From contig PCCY01000021.1 of assembly GCA_002731875.1 (NCBI GenBank), positions 307,638 through 371,637 on the forward strand: DNA of 64,000 nucleotides, written 5' to 3'. A program made the translations under genes and the position numbers. Shown here piece after piece: positions 53,828-63,195 of this stretch. This DNA comes from Roseobacter sp. (lineage in GTDB: Bacteria; Pseudomonadota; Alphaproteobacteria; Rhodobacterales; Rhodobacteraceae). Under the pieces are notes generated by a model, which worked only from the letters and a program-made list of their open reading frames with translations, ran no database searches and had not been told where the DNA came from. Each line of letters begins with the position of its first letter. Position 1 is the first letter of the stretch.

Positions 53828-54945
53828 GCCGCGTGTTCCATCAAACCGGCATTGAACAGGCCCTTGGGGTCAAATTTAGCGCGGAGCGCACTGGTCAAAC
53901 GGGCGACCCCGGCATTTTCGGGGTGAAATACGCCAAGCCGGGCCTTGGTTTCACTATCTGCCCTCACCAAGGTCGCATGACCTGCAAAGGCACCAAGCTT
54001 TTGCCGCAGATCATGCCCTGCCGCACACCGCAGCCATATCAAGCCGCCAGCCCAATCATAAAGCCATGCCTCTGCCTGAGATCGCGCGGCAAGTGACGGG
54101 CCGTCAGACGGCTTGCAAGACACACGCCATACATCGCCTTTTGCAGCCGCAAATACAGCGACATCGCGGGTTGCGGTCCAAGCTTCGGCTGTTTGGTGTT
54201 CATCGGATACTGTGATTTCTGCCCCCATGTTGCCCAGCAGATCGCGCAGACGCCCCAAGCGATACAACACCGAGGTTTCAAAACCCTCAATGCGCAACAT
54301 TGTCTTTTTACATGCGCGGTCGTGCGCGGCCCCGGTCACTTCGAACGGGCTGCCCAGTGCTGCGGCCATGGCGCGCACCGCAGCCGCATCATCCAACCCG
54401 TGCAGAACCAAGGCCGCCTGCGTTTCGGGGCGTGGCAGAACCTTCATCGAAACTTCGCTGAGTACGCCGAGCGACCCGTAAGACCCGGCCATCACCTTGA
54501 CCAAGTCATAGCCGGTCACATTCTTCATTACCCGGCCGCCGTTCTTGATCACGACGCCCTGCCCATCGACGAACCGCACGCCAAGCAGGAAGTCGCGCGC
54601 AGCCCCCACAGATATGCGTCGCGGGCCGCTGACATTGGCGGCCATTACGCCGCCGATCGTGGGCGATCCGGTGGTACCGAGCAATCCGCGATGGTCCATC
54701 GGCTCAAACGCAAGGCGTTGATTTTCCTGTGCCAACGCTGCTTCTATATCAGCCACGGGCGTTCCCGCCTGCGCCACCAAGGTCAGGGCACCGGGTTCGT
54801 ACAACGTAATGCCGCTAAGGCCGGCCACCGACAAGACGGTTCCCGCCTTGGGCACGCCACGGGTACCGCCGCCCTGCACGGCAAGTGGCGTCCCTGCGCC
54901 CTTGATCGCGTCTACCAATGCATCTTCTGAAGTGATGTCCATCAT
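53824..54945 (-). CDS. glcE: Glycolate oxidase FAD-binding subunit GlcE
   Basis: A 373-residue flavoprotein of the FAD-linked oxidase group. PLAVQGGGTRGVPKAGTVLS, TLVAQAGTPVADIEAALAQ and GTTGSPTIGGVMAANVSGPR line the FAD-binding domain. KNGGRVMKNVTGYDLVKVMA is the conserved GlcE region. AGGAG is seven bases before the ATG at 54945. It works with GlcD and GlcF to oxidise glycolate to glyoxylate. Confidence 0.95.
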   Translation of the reverse strand: MMDITSEDALVDAIKGAGTPLAVQGGGTRGVPKAGTVLSVAGLSGITLYEPGALTLVAQAGTPVADIEAALAQENQRLAFEPMDHRGLLGTTGSPTIGGVMAANVSGPRRISVGAARDFLLGVRFVDGQGVVIKNGGRVMKNVTGYDLVKVMAGSYGSLGVLSEVSMKVLPRPETQAALVLHGLDDAAAVRAMAAALGSPFEVTGAAHDRACKKTMLRIEGFETSVLYRLGRLRDLLGNMGAEITVSDEHQTAEAWTATRDVAVFAAAKGDVWRVSCKPSDGPSLAARSQAEAWLYDWAGGLIWLRCAAGHDLRQKLGAFAGHATLVRADSETKARLGVFHPENAGVARLTSALRAKFDPKGLFNAGLMEHAA

Positions 54946-55002
54946 GCCGGAACTCCTAAATTTCGAACGGGGCGACACGCCCCTGACACGGCAAGCGGCC
55001 GC

Positions 55003-56451
55003 TTATTCTGCGGCCAGCATCACAGTGCGGCGGGTTTCAGAGGCGTCGAGAGGAAACACCTTGGCAGGGTTCAGAAGCCACGCAGGGTCAAAGATGTCCT
55101 TGATCGACATTTGTGCGTCAAGATCTTCGCGGGCGTATTGCACATGCATCAGATCGCGTTTTTCAATACCGACGCCGTGCTCGCCGGTTAGGCACCCACC
55201 CACCTCGACACACAGCTTCAGTACTTCAGCGCCGAACTCTTCGCATAACTCAAGATCACCGGGTTTGTTTGCATCGAACAGGATCAGCGGATGCATGTTC
55301 CCGTCGCCGGCATGAAACACATTGCCCACCTTCAACCCGTAATGATCGCTCATCTCGCCAATCCGTTTCAGGACATGCGGTAAAGCGGACACGGGAATGG
55401 TGCCATCCAGACACATGTAATCGTTAATCTGCCCCATCGCCCCAAAGGCTGATTTGCGACCCAACCAGATCTTGGCGCTTTCCTCGGCGGATTTTGACTG
55501 ACGCAGTTCCACTGGGTTATGCTGTTTTGCGATGTCGGAAATCAAACCCAGTTGATGATCTATTTCCGCGTCCGATCCTTCGACTTCCACAATCAAAAGC
55601 GCTTCGCACATCGGATACCCAGCCTTGGCGAAGGCTTCGGTCGCCTCGATGCAAGGGCGATCCATGAATTCAATCGCGACAGGCAGGACGCCCGCCTTGA
55701 TGATGTCCGAAACACAGGCCCCTGCGACTTCGTTATCGTCGAAACCGATCAGGACCGGTCTCGCCCCCTCGGGCTTGTGCAAAATGCGCAAGGTCGCTTC
55801 GGTCACGACGCCAAGCTGACCTTCGGACCCGCAGATCAGGCCCAACAGATCAAGCCCGCCTGCATCAAGATAGGGCCCGCCAACCTCGACGACTTCGCCG
55901 TCCATCAGAACCATCGTGACGCCCATCAAGTTGTTGGTCGTCACCCCGTATTTGAGGCAATGTGCGCCGCCCGAGTTCATCGCGATATTACCGGCGATGG
56001 CACAGGCAAGCTGGCTGGACGGGTCCGGGGCATAGAAAAAACCGTGTTCTTCGACGGCACCGGTCACGCTCAGGTTGGTACGCCCGGTCTGCACCCTGAT
56101 GAACCGGTTTTCGTAATCGGTCTCAATCACTTCATTCATCCGCGCTACGCCCAGAATCACGCAGTCTGCTGTCGGTAGCGCACCCCCGGCAAGCGAGGTT
56201 CCCGACCCACGGGGTACCACGGGCACCCCTTCTTCGTGGCAAATACGCAATACATCCGAGACCTGCTGTGTCGTGTATGGCAAGACTGCCACCATGGGCG
56301 GGCACTTGTAGGCAGTAAGCGCGTCGCATTCGTAAGCACGGGTTTCCTGCTCGTCCGAAATAACTGCATCGGCAGGCAACACTTGCTGCAAACGCTGTAC
56401 CACGCGCGCCTTGCGCGCAATGATTGATGGGTTGGGAACTGGCATTTCCAT
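55003..56451 (-). CDS. glcD: Glycolate oxidase catalytic subunit GlcD
   Basis: A 482-residue FAD-linked oxidase. The FAD-binding domain shows VVPRGSGTSLAGGALPTADC and SQLACAIAGNIAMNSGGAHC. The C-terminal cap has GNVFHAGDGNMHPLILFD and VGGCLTGEHGVGIEKRD. These are D-lactate/glycolate dehydrogenase hallmarks. It is the first gene of glcD-glcE-(membrane protein)-glcF. The Shine-Dalgarno GGAGG is directly followed by a complementary TCC-TCC before the ATG, so it can fold on itself. Confidence 0.96.
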   Translation of the reverse strand: MEMPVPNPSIIARKARVVQRLQQVLPADAVISDEQETRAYECDALTAYKCPPMVAVLPYTTQQVSDVLRICHEEGVPVVPRGSGTSLAGGALPTADCVILGVARMNEVIETDYENRFIRVQTGRTNLSVTGAVEEHGFFYAPDPSSQLACAIAGNIAMNSGGAHCLKYGVTTNNLMGVTMVLMDGEVVEVGGPYLDAGGLDLLGLICGSEGQLGVVTEATLRILHKPEGARPVLIGFDDNEVAGACVSDIIKAGVLPVAIEFMDRPCIEATEAFAKAGYPMCEALLIVEVEGSDAEIDHQLGLISDIAKQHNPVELRQSKSAEESAKIWLGRKSAFGAMGQINDYMCLDGTIPVSALPHVLKRIGEMSDHYGLKVGNVFHAGDGNMHPLILFDANKPGDLELCEEFGAEVLKLCVEVGGCLTGEHGVGIEKRDLMHVQYAREDLDAQMSIKDIFDPAWLLNPAKVFPLDASETRRTVMLAAE

Positions 56452-56520
56452 GGAGGACCTCCGATTTGGTAAAATATTATGACCAATTTATACCATTGGC
56501 AATACTGAACCCTGCGGCGT

Positions 56521-57234
56521 ATGCAGCTTAACATGACTTGGATGGATCGCATCACCCTGTTTCAGCCGCTGGACTATGCGGCCCTCGCCGGCGTTTTCAT
56601 CGCGTGGCTGGGTCTGGGGTGGCTCATTGAAAACGCCAGCACATCGAAACCTTCGGTTTCTCAGCTTATGGCGCAATACAGACGCGAGTGGATGGTGCAG
56701 ATGATCACCCGCCAGCCCCGTATCTTTGATTCTCAGATGATCAGCACATTGCGCCAAAGCACGGCATTCTTCGCATCGACCAGCATGATCGCGCTAGGCG
56801 GCGCGCTTGCACTCATCGGCAATTCGGAACGTCTGTCGACGGTCGTCGAAGATCTGGCGCTTACCAACGTGCCGTCAGTGGTGTGGGAATTTAAAATGCT
56901 CTTGCCGCTATTCTTCCTCACCAACGGATTTCTGAAATTTGTTTGGTCGAACCGCCTGTTCGGATATTGCTCGGTATTGATGGCAGCGGTTCCAAATGAT
57001 GTTGAAGACCCTCGGGCACCGATACTGGCCAAAAAGGCAGCCGAAATTAACATCACCGCTGCACGAAGTTTCAATCGGGGCTTGCGATCGCTTTATTTTG
57101 CCTTGGCCAACTTGGCATGGATCATCGGGCCAATTCCCCTTGCCGTCGCGGCGGTGATTACGGTGACAATCGTGTGGCGAAGAGAGTTCACTTCGCTTTC
57201 CCGACGCATCCTATTGGAAAGCGATCCAAGCTAG
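56521..57234 (+). CDS. DUF599 family membrane protein
   Basis: A 237-residue membrane protein. FQPLDYAALAGVFIAWLGLG, the first span, is followed by MAQYRREWMVQMITRQPRIF, the DUF599 core. Further spans lie near 77-95, 123-140 and 190-220. Function unknown. ATGs at 56521 and 56533 are both possible; neither has a clear ribosome binding site. Confidence 0.9.
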   Translation: MQLNMTWMDRITLFQPLDYAALAGVFIAWLGLGWLIENASTSKPSVSQLMAQYRREWMVQMITRQPRIFDSQMISTLRQSTAFFASTSMIALGGALALIGNSERLSTVVEDLALTNVPSVVWEFKMLLPLFFLTNGFLKFVWSNRLFGYCSVLMAAVPNDVEDPRAPILAKKAAEINITAARSFNRGLRSLYFALANLAWIIGPIPLAVAAVITVTIVWRREFTSLSRRILLESDPS

Positions 57235-57267
57235 ACTATATGTTCCTCATGAAACTTTGGTATTTAG

Positions 57268-57627
57268 ATGTATAAGCTCGGTTTTTCCAGTTTGGTTTTT
57301 GTTGCACTCGCACCGGTGGCATTCGCGGATCCCGCTGTTATCGAGAGCGTGCATGCCTCGCAACGAGGCGGGCTGTGGACGTTCGACGTTACCATCAGCC
57401 ACGCTGATACCGGCTGGAGTCACTTTTCCGATGCTTGGCGCATCCTAGATAAAGATGGCAACCAGCTGGCAATTCGCGAATTGATTCACCCTCACGTGGA
57501 TGAACAGCCGCTCACCAGGTCTTTGTCAGGCATTGAACTTCCCGATGGTATCACTTCCGTTGACATCCAGACGCGCGATACCCAGTCCGGGTGGCATTCC
57601 AACAAGAAAACCGTGCAACTGAGATAG
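57268..57627 (+). CDS. Small secreted protein, hypothetical
   Basis: A 119-residue protein with a signal peptide of about 20 residues (MYKLGFSSLVFVALAPVAFA). The mature part is a small beta-rich domain with RGGLWTFDVTISHADTGWSH and SVDIQTRDTQSGW, perhaps an Ig-like fold. It is probably periplasmic. No known family is recognised. It follows the DUF599 gene by 33 bases. Confidence 0.75.
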   Translation: MYKLGFSSLVFVALAPVAFADPAVIESVHASQRGGLWTFDVTISHADTGWSHFSDAWRILDKDGNQLAIRELIHPHVDEQPLTRSLSGIELPDGITSVDIQTRDTQSGWHSNKKTVQLR

Positions 57628-57632
57628 CGGTT

Positions 57633-58103
57633 TTATTCCCTATGATAGGGACCACCCGCCAGAATTGACGCCGCACGGTATAGCTGTTCGGCAAGCATGA
57701 CCCTGACCAGCATGTGCGGCCAGACCATTTTTCCGAACGACAAAGCGTGGTCTGCTTGCTTGCGCAGCGCCGGTTCGATCCCGTCCGCTCCGCCGATCAC
57801 AAATGCCAGATCGCTGCGCCCCTGATCGCGCCACACGCCCAACCGGCTGGCGAAATCCGGTGATGTTTCGACCCGGCCTCTTTCATCCAGCACGCAAAGC
57901 AGCGCCCCCTCTGGAACAGCTCGGCGTAACAGCGCCGCTTCCGCGCTCATTCCGCCGTTTTTCTTATCTTCTACTTCGATGATCCGCGCAGGGCCTAAAC
58001 CCAATGCGCGGCCAGTGCGGTCAAACCGCACCAGGTAGTCGTCGATAAGGTCTTTTTCGGGACCGGTGCGCAAGCGACCCATGGCACAGATGTGAACCCG
58101 CAT
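57633..58103 (-). CDS. rlmH: 23S rRNA (pseudouridine1915-N3)-methyltransferase RlmH
   Basis: A 156-residue SPOUT methyltransferase. [20 protein letters not shown] is the trefoil-knot SAM-binding loop, [23 protein letters not shown] the conserved C-terminal helix and YHRE the typical tail. It follows rsfS by nine bases, the usual rsfS–rlmH pair. Confidence 0.97.
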   Translation of the reverse strand: MRVHICAMGRLRTGPEKDLIDDYLVRFDRTGRALGLGPARIIEVEDKKNGGMSAEAALLRRAVPEGALLCVLDERGRVETSPDFASRLGVWRDQGRSDLAFVIGGADGIEPALRKQADHALSFGKMVWPHMLVRVMLAEQLYRAASILAGGPYHRE

Positions 58104-58112
58104 AGTTCTTGG

Positions 58113-58526
58113 TTAATGCGGCATCACTGCTGGGGATTCGGTAGAAATCCACATTTTTTCCAGCTGATAGAATTCCCGCACTTCCGGTCTGAAGACGTGC
58201 ACGATGACATCGCCGGTGTCGATCAGAACCCAATCGCCGGTATCTTTACCTTCGACCTTGGGCGAACGACCATAGTCGTCCTTTACCATTTGCGCCAACT
58301 TTTCAGCGATAGCTGAGACTTGACGCGTAGACCGGCCAGAGCACACGACCATATAATCGCCGATTGCCGTTTTACCGCGCAGATCAATCTGCACGACATC
58401 TTCGGCTTTATCATCGTCGAGCTGGGACAAAATTGAAGCCAGCAATGCATCGCTTGTGGCCATATCGTTATCAGCAGCCATTATTGGTGCCTGCTGGTTC
58501 GCAGTGGGAGCTGCGTGTGAAAGCAT
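58113..58526 (-). CDS. rsfS: Ribosomal silencing factor RsfS
   Basis: A 137-residue protein of the RsfS/DUF143 family that binds ribosomal protein L14 and blocks subunit joining in starvation. Core motifs: DDDKAEDVVQIDLRGKTAIG, MVVCSGRSTRQVSAIAEKLA and VEGKDTGDWVLIDTGDVIVH. Two starts are possible: 58526, or 58481, which would be coupled (TAATG) to an 18-codon upstream ORF with a strong Shine-Dalgarno. The region before residue 22 is low in family conservation. Confidence 0.94.
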   Translation of the reverse strand: MLSHAAPTANQQAPIMAADNDMATSDALLASILSQLDDDKAEDVVQIDLRGKTAIGDYMVVCSGRSTRQVSAIAEKLAQMVKDDYGRSPKVEGKDTGDWVLIDTGDVIVHVFRPEVREFYQLEKMWISTESPAVMPH

Positions 58527-58537
58527 TGACAGGACAT
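58481..58537 (-). CDS. Possible 18-codon leader ORF overlapping the rsfS 5' end
   Basis: On the minus strand ATG at 58537 follows AAAGGAGG by three bases and encodes MSCQCFHTQLPLRTSRHQ, ending TAA at 58483-58481. The stop overlaps an inner rsfS ATG (TAATG at 58481). It may be a leader that couples rsfS translation, or a chance frame. Spacing to the Shine-Dalgarno is short. Confidence 0.3.
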   Translation of the reverse strand: MSCQCFHTQLPLRTSRHQ

Positions 58538-59089
58538 TGTCCTCCTTTAGTCGCGCCGACAGTCCCCCGGCGCTGGGGATGCCCTAGAATAGGCGCCCTG
58601 AGGTAAAACTTCAATGACAAGCGAACACACAAGCACTTACCAGCCGGAGTCTGTCACAATATGGCGTTCATCACTGCCAAGCGCTTTCCACGCGCGACAC
58701 ATTGTACCTGTCAGCCCGCCTTAGCCCAGCGCGTGTGACGACTGATAGCAAGAGCTAATCCGTTTCATATAAAGGGGTTTATCGATCTGCCACCGATTTT
58801 ACGCCAAAGATCTGTCGCCAGAAATGGGTATCAACGCGACACGAACCCGCGTCGCCCGGCGCTGGTCCTGATAGATGATGTCACTGTTGTTAGTTTCAGG
58901 AGGTGCCGCAAGACAAGGGGCATTTTTCGATCAAGGCGCGGTTTAGGAGAATCGGTTTTAACAAGACACACAGCCCCCAGTGGTGCAAAAGGTACACCCA
59001 CGTTGCCCCCCGGCTACCGCGTGTATTACCCCGCCATATCAAAAATGTCTCACATTCTCAGATGAAACGACGACGCGCGCTCGGGCAAC
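58538..59089. other. Long intergenic region with no recognised gene
   Basis: About 550 bases between the rsfS leader and the mscS stop. It has no convincing coding frame, RNA gene or repeat that I can recognise. An AGGAGG near 58900 has no protein-like frame after it. It may hold an unidentified small RNA or promoter elements for rsfS–rlmH. Confidence 0.4.
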
Positions 59090-60430
59090 TCAGTCATCCT
59101 GTGGGCGCGACCGGGACACTGTAAGCTTGCTGGTATCCAACATCGTCACTTCGCGTTGTGGGAACGGGATCGAGATGCCATTGCTCTTGAACGCATCCCA
59201 AAGGGCCAAGTATACGTTTCCGCGAATGTTGGTCAGGCCCTCGGTCGGGTCCTTGATCCAGAACCGTAGAATATAATCCACGCTGCTATCCCCGAAACCA
59301 ACGATATGGCATACAGGTGCCTTGAAGCTTAGCACCCGCTCTACGCCCTTGGCTGCGTCGATCGCCAGTTTTCTTACTATGTGGGGGTCGTCATTATAGG
59401 CGGTGCCAAAATAGATATCGAGCCGGACAAAATCATTGGAATGCGACCAGTTCACCACTTGGCCGGTGATAAGGTCTTCGTTTGGAATAAGATATTCCTT
59501 GCCGTCGCGCGTCACAACCGAGGCATAGCGGGCACCCAAGGTTTGTATCCAGCCGAACGTATCGCCCAAGCTGATCACATCCCCCGGCTTTATGGACTTA
59601 TCGATCAGAATGATGATGCCGGACACAAGGTTCGACACCACCTTTTGAAGACCGAAACCAAGCCCCACGCCGATGGCACCGGACAACACGGCAAGCCCGG
59701 TCAAATCGACGCCTACGGCCTTTACGCCCATGAAGAAAGCCACGCCGTAAAGCGTAAGTTGAACGCCCTTTACAGCGAGCACCTGCATAGAGGGGCTGAT
59801 ATCTTCATTCTTGCGGATCGTCGCCGCGCTGGCTTGGCTGACGATACGTGCCACGGAAAAGAATATGCCGATAACAACCAACGCGGTTATCACTGTTAAG
59901 AGCGAAAGCCGGAAATCCCCGATCGACAGCGCCACGGCATCAAGAAACCTTGACACGTCATCGACAACATTCAGGAAATACAGCGTTGCATATATCCATA
60001 ATCCCCATGTCACCAAGCGGCGCATGGGCCGATTTCGGACCAGTCTGGCCGCAAACGCAATGCCGACCCAGACGGTCACCAGCGTAGCAAAGATACCGAT
60101 CAAATACGATCGAGACGGCCACGTGATGTTTTGCATCACCAGGTAAATCATCCAGGCCATCGAGGCGAACCAAATCAGCCCCAAACGCCGCTTGAACTGA
60201 ACAATCGCGCGCAACTGCCACTTTGACCAACCTTCGCGCGTACGCACCCAAGCTTGCAACCAGTTTCCCGAAGCGTGATGCAACGCCCATGACGCCAGTG
60301 CGAGCCCAATGATGATGAACATCTGGTATTGCCGCCAGCCAGGTTGCATCAGGCTTTCACCAAGTCTTAGCCCGCCTGCAATCAGGGCCTGGACGCTTTC
60401 CAGGAAAGTCGCAAAGGGATCTGGCTTCAT
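59090..60430 (-). CDS. MscS family mechanosensitive ion channel
   Basis: A 446-residue channel. Several N-terminal helices (about 30-210) are followed by the pore and beta domains. SGAIGVGLGFGLQKVVSNLVSGIIILIDKSIKPGD is the MscS pore-lining helix and following loop (about 240-275). LGARYASVVTRDGKEYLIPN is the beta-domain. The C-terminal cage part includes FWIKDPTEGLTNIRGNVYLA. It releases solutes on hypo-osmotic shock. ATG at 60430 is preferred over a TTG one codon upstream. Confidence 0.94.
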   Translation of the reverse strand: MKPDPFATFLESVQALIAGGLRLGESLMQPGWRQYQMFIIIGLALASWALHHASGNWLQAWVRTREGWSKWQLRAIVQFKRRLGLIWFASMAWMIYLVMQNITWPSRSYLIGIFATLVTVWVGIAFAARLVRNRPMRRLVTWGLWIYATLYFLNVVDDVSRFLDAVALSIGDFRLSLLTVITALVVIGIFFSVARIVSQASAATIRKNEDISPSMQVLAVKGVQLTLYGVAFFMGVKAVGVDLTGLAVLSGAIGVGLGFGLQKVVSNLVSGIIILIDKSIKPGDVISLGDTFGWIQTLGARYASVVTRDGKEYLIPNEDLITGQVVNWSHSNDFVRLDIYFGTAYNDDPHIVRKLAIDAAKGVERVLSFKAPVCHIVGFGDSSVDYILRFWIKDPTEGLTNIRGNVYLALWDAFKSNGISIPFPQREVTMLDTSKLTVSRSRPQDD

Positions 60431-60761
60431 CAAGTTACTTTCGCAAACAGACGGGAATTACCGTTTGGTGATGGTGAAATAATCCACGCCATAGAGCAAG
60501 CAGCGATACGCCCAGGGGTTCGCAGGTCTGTTGCGCGCCAGCCCACGTCAGAATCCTTGATTGCAGCGCTGAAAAGGGCTACTCACGCAATTATGACACA
60601 CCTTTCGGAAAACCTGTTCAATATCTGTGATCGCGCCCGTCTGCGCGAACGCTTTTTCGGTGCCACCCGGACAGTGCTGGCGCGGCTATAACGCCTGAAC
60701 GCGCTTTGGCGCATATTTCCTACTATTTTCACAAGCTATCCAACCTACGGGAGAGGACCAC
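60431..60761. other. Region upstream of leuC, promoter region
   Basis: About 330 bases between divergent mscS and leuC. A 32-codon plus-strand ORF (60593-60691, MTHLSENLFNICDRARLRER...) has no leucine run and no good ribosome site, so a leucine leader is not supported. GCGC-TTTG-GCGC near 60707 is a short hairpin of doubtful meaning. A GGGAGAGG box just before 60762 is the leuC ribosome site. Confidence 0.4.
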
Positions 60762-62180
60762 ATGTCCCCCAAAACGCTCTATGATAAAATCTGGGACGCC
60801 CATGTCGCACACGAAGCTGACGATGGCACCTGCCTGCTGTATATTGATCGCCATCTGGTTCACGAAGTGACCAGCCCGCAGGCGTTCGAAGGCCTGCGCA
60901 TGACAGGGCGCACCGTGCGCCGCCCGGATCAGACCATCGCGGTGCCCGATCACAACGTGCCGACCACGCTGGACCGCGCCAATGCCGCCACGATGACCGA
61001 AGACAGCCGCGTTCAGGTTGCCGCCCTTGATACCAACGCCAAGGAATTCGGTCTGCACTACTACCCCGTGTCCGACGTGCGTCAGGGTATCGTGCATATC
61101 GTCGGCCCCGAACAGGGCTGGACCTTGCCCGGCATGACCGTCGTGTGCGGCGACAGCCACACCGCGACGCACGGTGCGTTCGGGTCTTTGGCTCACGGGA
61201 TCGGCACGTCCGAGGTTGAACATGTCTTGGCCACGCAGACGCTGATCCAGAAGAAATCCAAGAACATGAAGGTCGAGATCACCGGCAAGCTGCCAAAGGG
61301 TGTGACCGCGAAAGACATCACAATGACCGTCATCGGCGAAACCGGCACTGCCGGCGGTACGGGTTACGTGATCGAATATTGCGGCGAGGCCATTCGCGAC
61401 CTGTCGATGGAAGGTCGCATGACCGTGTGCAATATGGCAATCGAGGGTGGCGCGCGCGCCGGCTTGATTGCGCCGGACGAAAAGACATTCGCATACTGCA
61501 TGGGTCGCCCGCACGCGCCGAAAGGGGCGCAGTGGGAAGCGGCGCTTGCGTGGTGGAAAACGTTATATTCTGACGATGACGCACATTGGGACAAGGTCAT
61601 CACGATCAAGGCCGAAGACATCGCACCTGCTGTCACATGGGGCACGTCGCCCGAAGACGTATTGCCAATCACTGCGAAAGTACCTGCTGCTACCGACTTT
61701 AAGGGTGGCAAGGTTGATGCGGCAAAACGGTCCATCGAATACATGGGCCTGACCGAAGGCATGGCGCTGACCGACATCGAGATTGACACCGTCTTTATCG
61801 GGTCCTGCACAAACGGTCGCATCGAAGACCTGCGCGCTGCGGCCGAGATTCTGAAGGGTAAAAAGGTCAAGGAAGGCATGCGCGCGATGATCGTGCCCGG
61901 CTCTGGCCTTGTGCGTGCACAGGCCGAAGAAGAGGGCCTTGCCGACATCTTCAAAGACGCAGGTTTTGAATGGCGCCTTGCGGGGTGCTCGATGTGTCTG
62001 GCGATGAATCCTGACCAACTCGCACCCGGCGAACGCTGTGCGGCGACATCGAACCGCAACTTCGAAGGCCGCCAAGGCCGCGGCGGGCGCACCCACTTGA
62101 TGAGCCCGGCAATGGCCGCCGCCGCCGCGATCACCGGAAAATTGACGGATGTACGCGCGATGATGAGTGACCCTGCCTGA
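60762..62180 (+). CDS. leuC: 3-isopropylmalate dehydratase large subunit
   Basis: A 472-residue aconitase-family enzyme of leucine biosynthesis. The 4Fe-4S cysteines are in [15 protein letters not shown] (about 352) and in [15 protein letters not shown] (about 412-415). [20 protein letters not shown] and [15 protein letters not shown] are typical. With LeuD it isomerises 2-isopropylmalate to 3-isopropylmalate. leuD follows after a 39-codon ORF. Confidence 0.97.
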   Translation: MSPKTLYDKIWDAHVAHEADDGTCLLYIDRHLVHEVTSPQAFEGLRMTGRTVRRPDQTIAVPDHNVPTTLDRANAATMTEDSRVQVAALDTNAKEFGLHYYPVSDVRQGIVHIVGPEQGWTLPGMTVVCGDSHTATHGAFGSLAHGIGTSEVEHVLATQTLIQKKSKNMKVEITGKLPKGVTAKDITMTVIGETGTAGGTGYVIEYCGEAIRDLSMEGRMTVCNMAIEGGARAGLIAPDEKTFAYCMGRPHAPKGAQWEAALAWWKTLYSDDDAHWDKVITIKAEDIAPAVTWGTSPEDVLPITAKVPAATDFKGGKVDAAKRSIEYMGLTEGMALTDIEIDTVFIGSCTNGRIEDLRAAAEILKGKKVKEGMRAMIVPGSGLVRAQAEEEGLADIFKDAGFEWRLAGCSMCLAMNPDQLAPGERCAATSNRNFEGRQGRGGRTHLMSPAMAAAAAITGKLTDVRAMMSDPA

Positions 62181-62181
62181 T

Positions 62182-62301
62182 ATGTTCACGCTGTTTACAA
62201 AACAGTCCGCCCATAGGGCCGAGACCACAGTGCGGTTTTGGCCCCGCCACCCTGCCCCGGCAGTTGGTGTGCGCGGCATCCACAAAGGAAATCGAGAATG
62301 A
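62182..62301 (+). CDS. Possible 39-codon ORF between leuC and leuD
   Basis: ATG at 62182, one base after the leuC stop, reads [20 protein letters not shown] and on to a TGA that overlaps the leuD ATG by four bases (ATGA). This tight tiling, filling the gap between leuC and leuD exactly, suggests translational coupling. No homologous family is recognised; basic and Pro-rich at the end. It might also be chance. Confidence 0.45.
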   Translation: MFTLFTKQSAHRAETTVRFWPRHPAPAVGVRGIHKGNRE

Positions 62302-62903
62302 ACAAGTTCACCACTTTAAGCGGCATTGCCGCCCCGCTGCCGTTGATCAACATCGACACCGATATGATCATTCCCAAGCAGTTTCTAAAAACCATCAAGC
62401 GGTCCGGCCTTGGCGTGAACCTCTTTGATGAAATGCGCTATGACGACGACCGCAACGAAATCCCCGAATTCGTGCTGAACAAGCCGCAGTACCGGGATGC
62501 ACAGATACTTGTTGCCGGCGACAATTTCGGCTGTGGTTCATCGCGGGAACACGCCCCTTGGGCCATCGCTGATTTCGGCATCACCTGTGTGATCGCGCCC
62601 AGCTTTGCGGACATCTTTTATAACAACTGTTTCAAAAACGGCATTCTGCCGATCGCCCTGCCGCAAGAGCAGGTCGACGTGTTGATGAAGGACGCCGAAA
62701 AAGGGTCGAACGCCCGGATTGAGATCGATCTTGAGGCCCAAACCATCACCAGTTCGGACGGCGATGTCTTCAGCTTTGAGTTGGACAGCTTCAAGAAGCA
62801 CTGTTTGATGAATGGTTTGGACGACATTGGCCTTACCCTCGAGAAAGGCGCTTCGATCGACAGTTTCGAGGCTTCGGCGTCGCAAGCGCGGCCTTGGGTA
62901 TAA
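62298..62903 (+). CDS. leuD: 3-isopropylmalate dehydratase small subunit
   Basis: A 201-residue swivel-domain subunit. [40 protein letters not shown] and the C-terminal region are LeuD hallmarks. ATG at 62298 with AAAGGAAA nearby; a longer frame upstream is not supported. It partners LeuC in leucine biosynthesis. Confidence 0.97.
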   Translation: MNKFTTLSGIAAPLPLINIDTDMIIPKQFLKTIKRSGLGVNLFDEMRYDDDRNEIPEFVLNKPQYRDAQILVAGDNFGCGSSREHAPWAIADFGITCVIAPSFADIFYNNCFKNGILPIALPQEQVDVLMKDAEKGSNARIEIDLEAQTITSSDGDVFSFELDSFKKHCLMNGLDDIGLTLEKGASIDSFEASASQARPWV

Positions 62904-62941
62904 CCGCGCAATATCAAATTATTTTATAGACCCCGATGGAT

Positions 62942-62968
62942 TTGTGGGCTTAAGCTTCAAGCCCACAA
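62942..62968. terminator. Perfect 10-bp hairpin downstream of leuD
   Basis: TTGTGGGCTT (62942-62951) pairs with AAGCCCACAA (62959-62968) around a seven-base loop. No U-tract follows, so it may be a Rho-dependent or attenuating structure rather than a full terminator. It lies 39 bases past the leuD stop. Confidence 0.55.
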
Positions 62969-63195
62969 CTCTAGGTAAATATGTGAGCGAAGTTGCTTAA
63001 TGATGCAGAAAAGCACCACTATTCTGTCTAAAATGTCACCCATGTGGCATGGTGTTCCTGAACATACTTGAGGATTATGGCGAAAGAAGGCACAATTAAG
63101 GCAATAATGAGGCACGCTTCCGTTAATCGGAGGCAACAAGTTGGAACAAGACCACGGCATCGAACCGCGGCTGGCCAGTTTGGAAGGGTATTTTT

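Noticed and set aside
60593..60691. 32-codon ORF upstream of leuC as a leucine attenuation leader
   Set aside because: It has only scattered Leu codons, no Leu run and no terminator/antiterminator pair that I could see.
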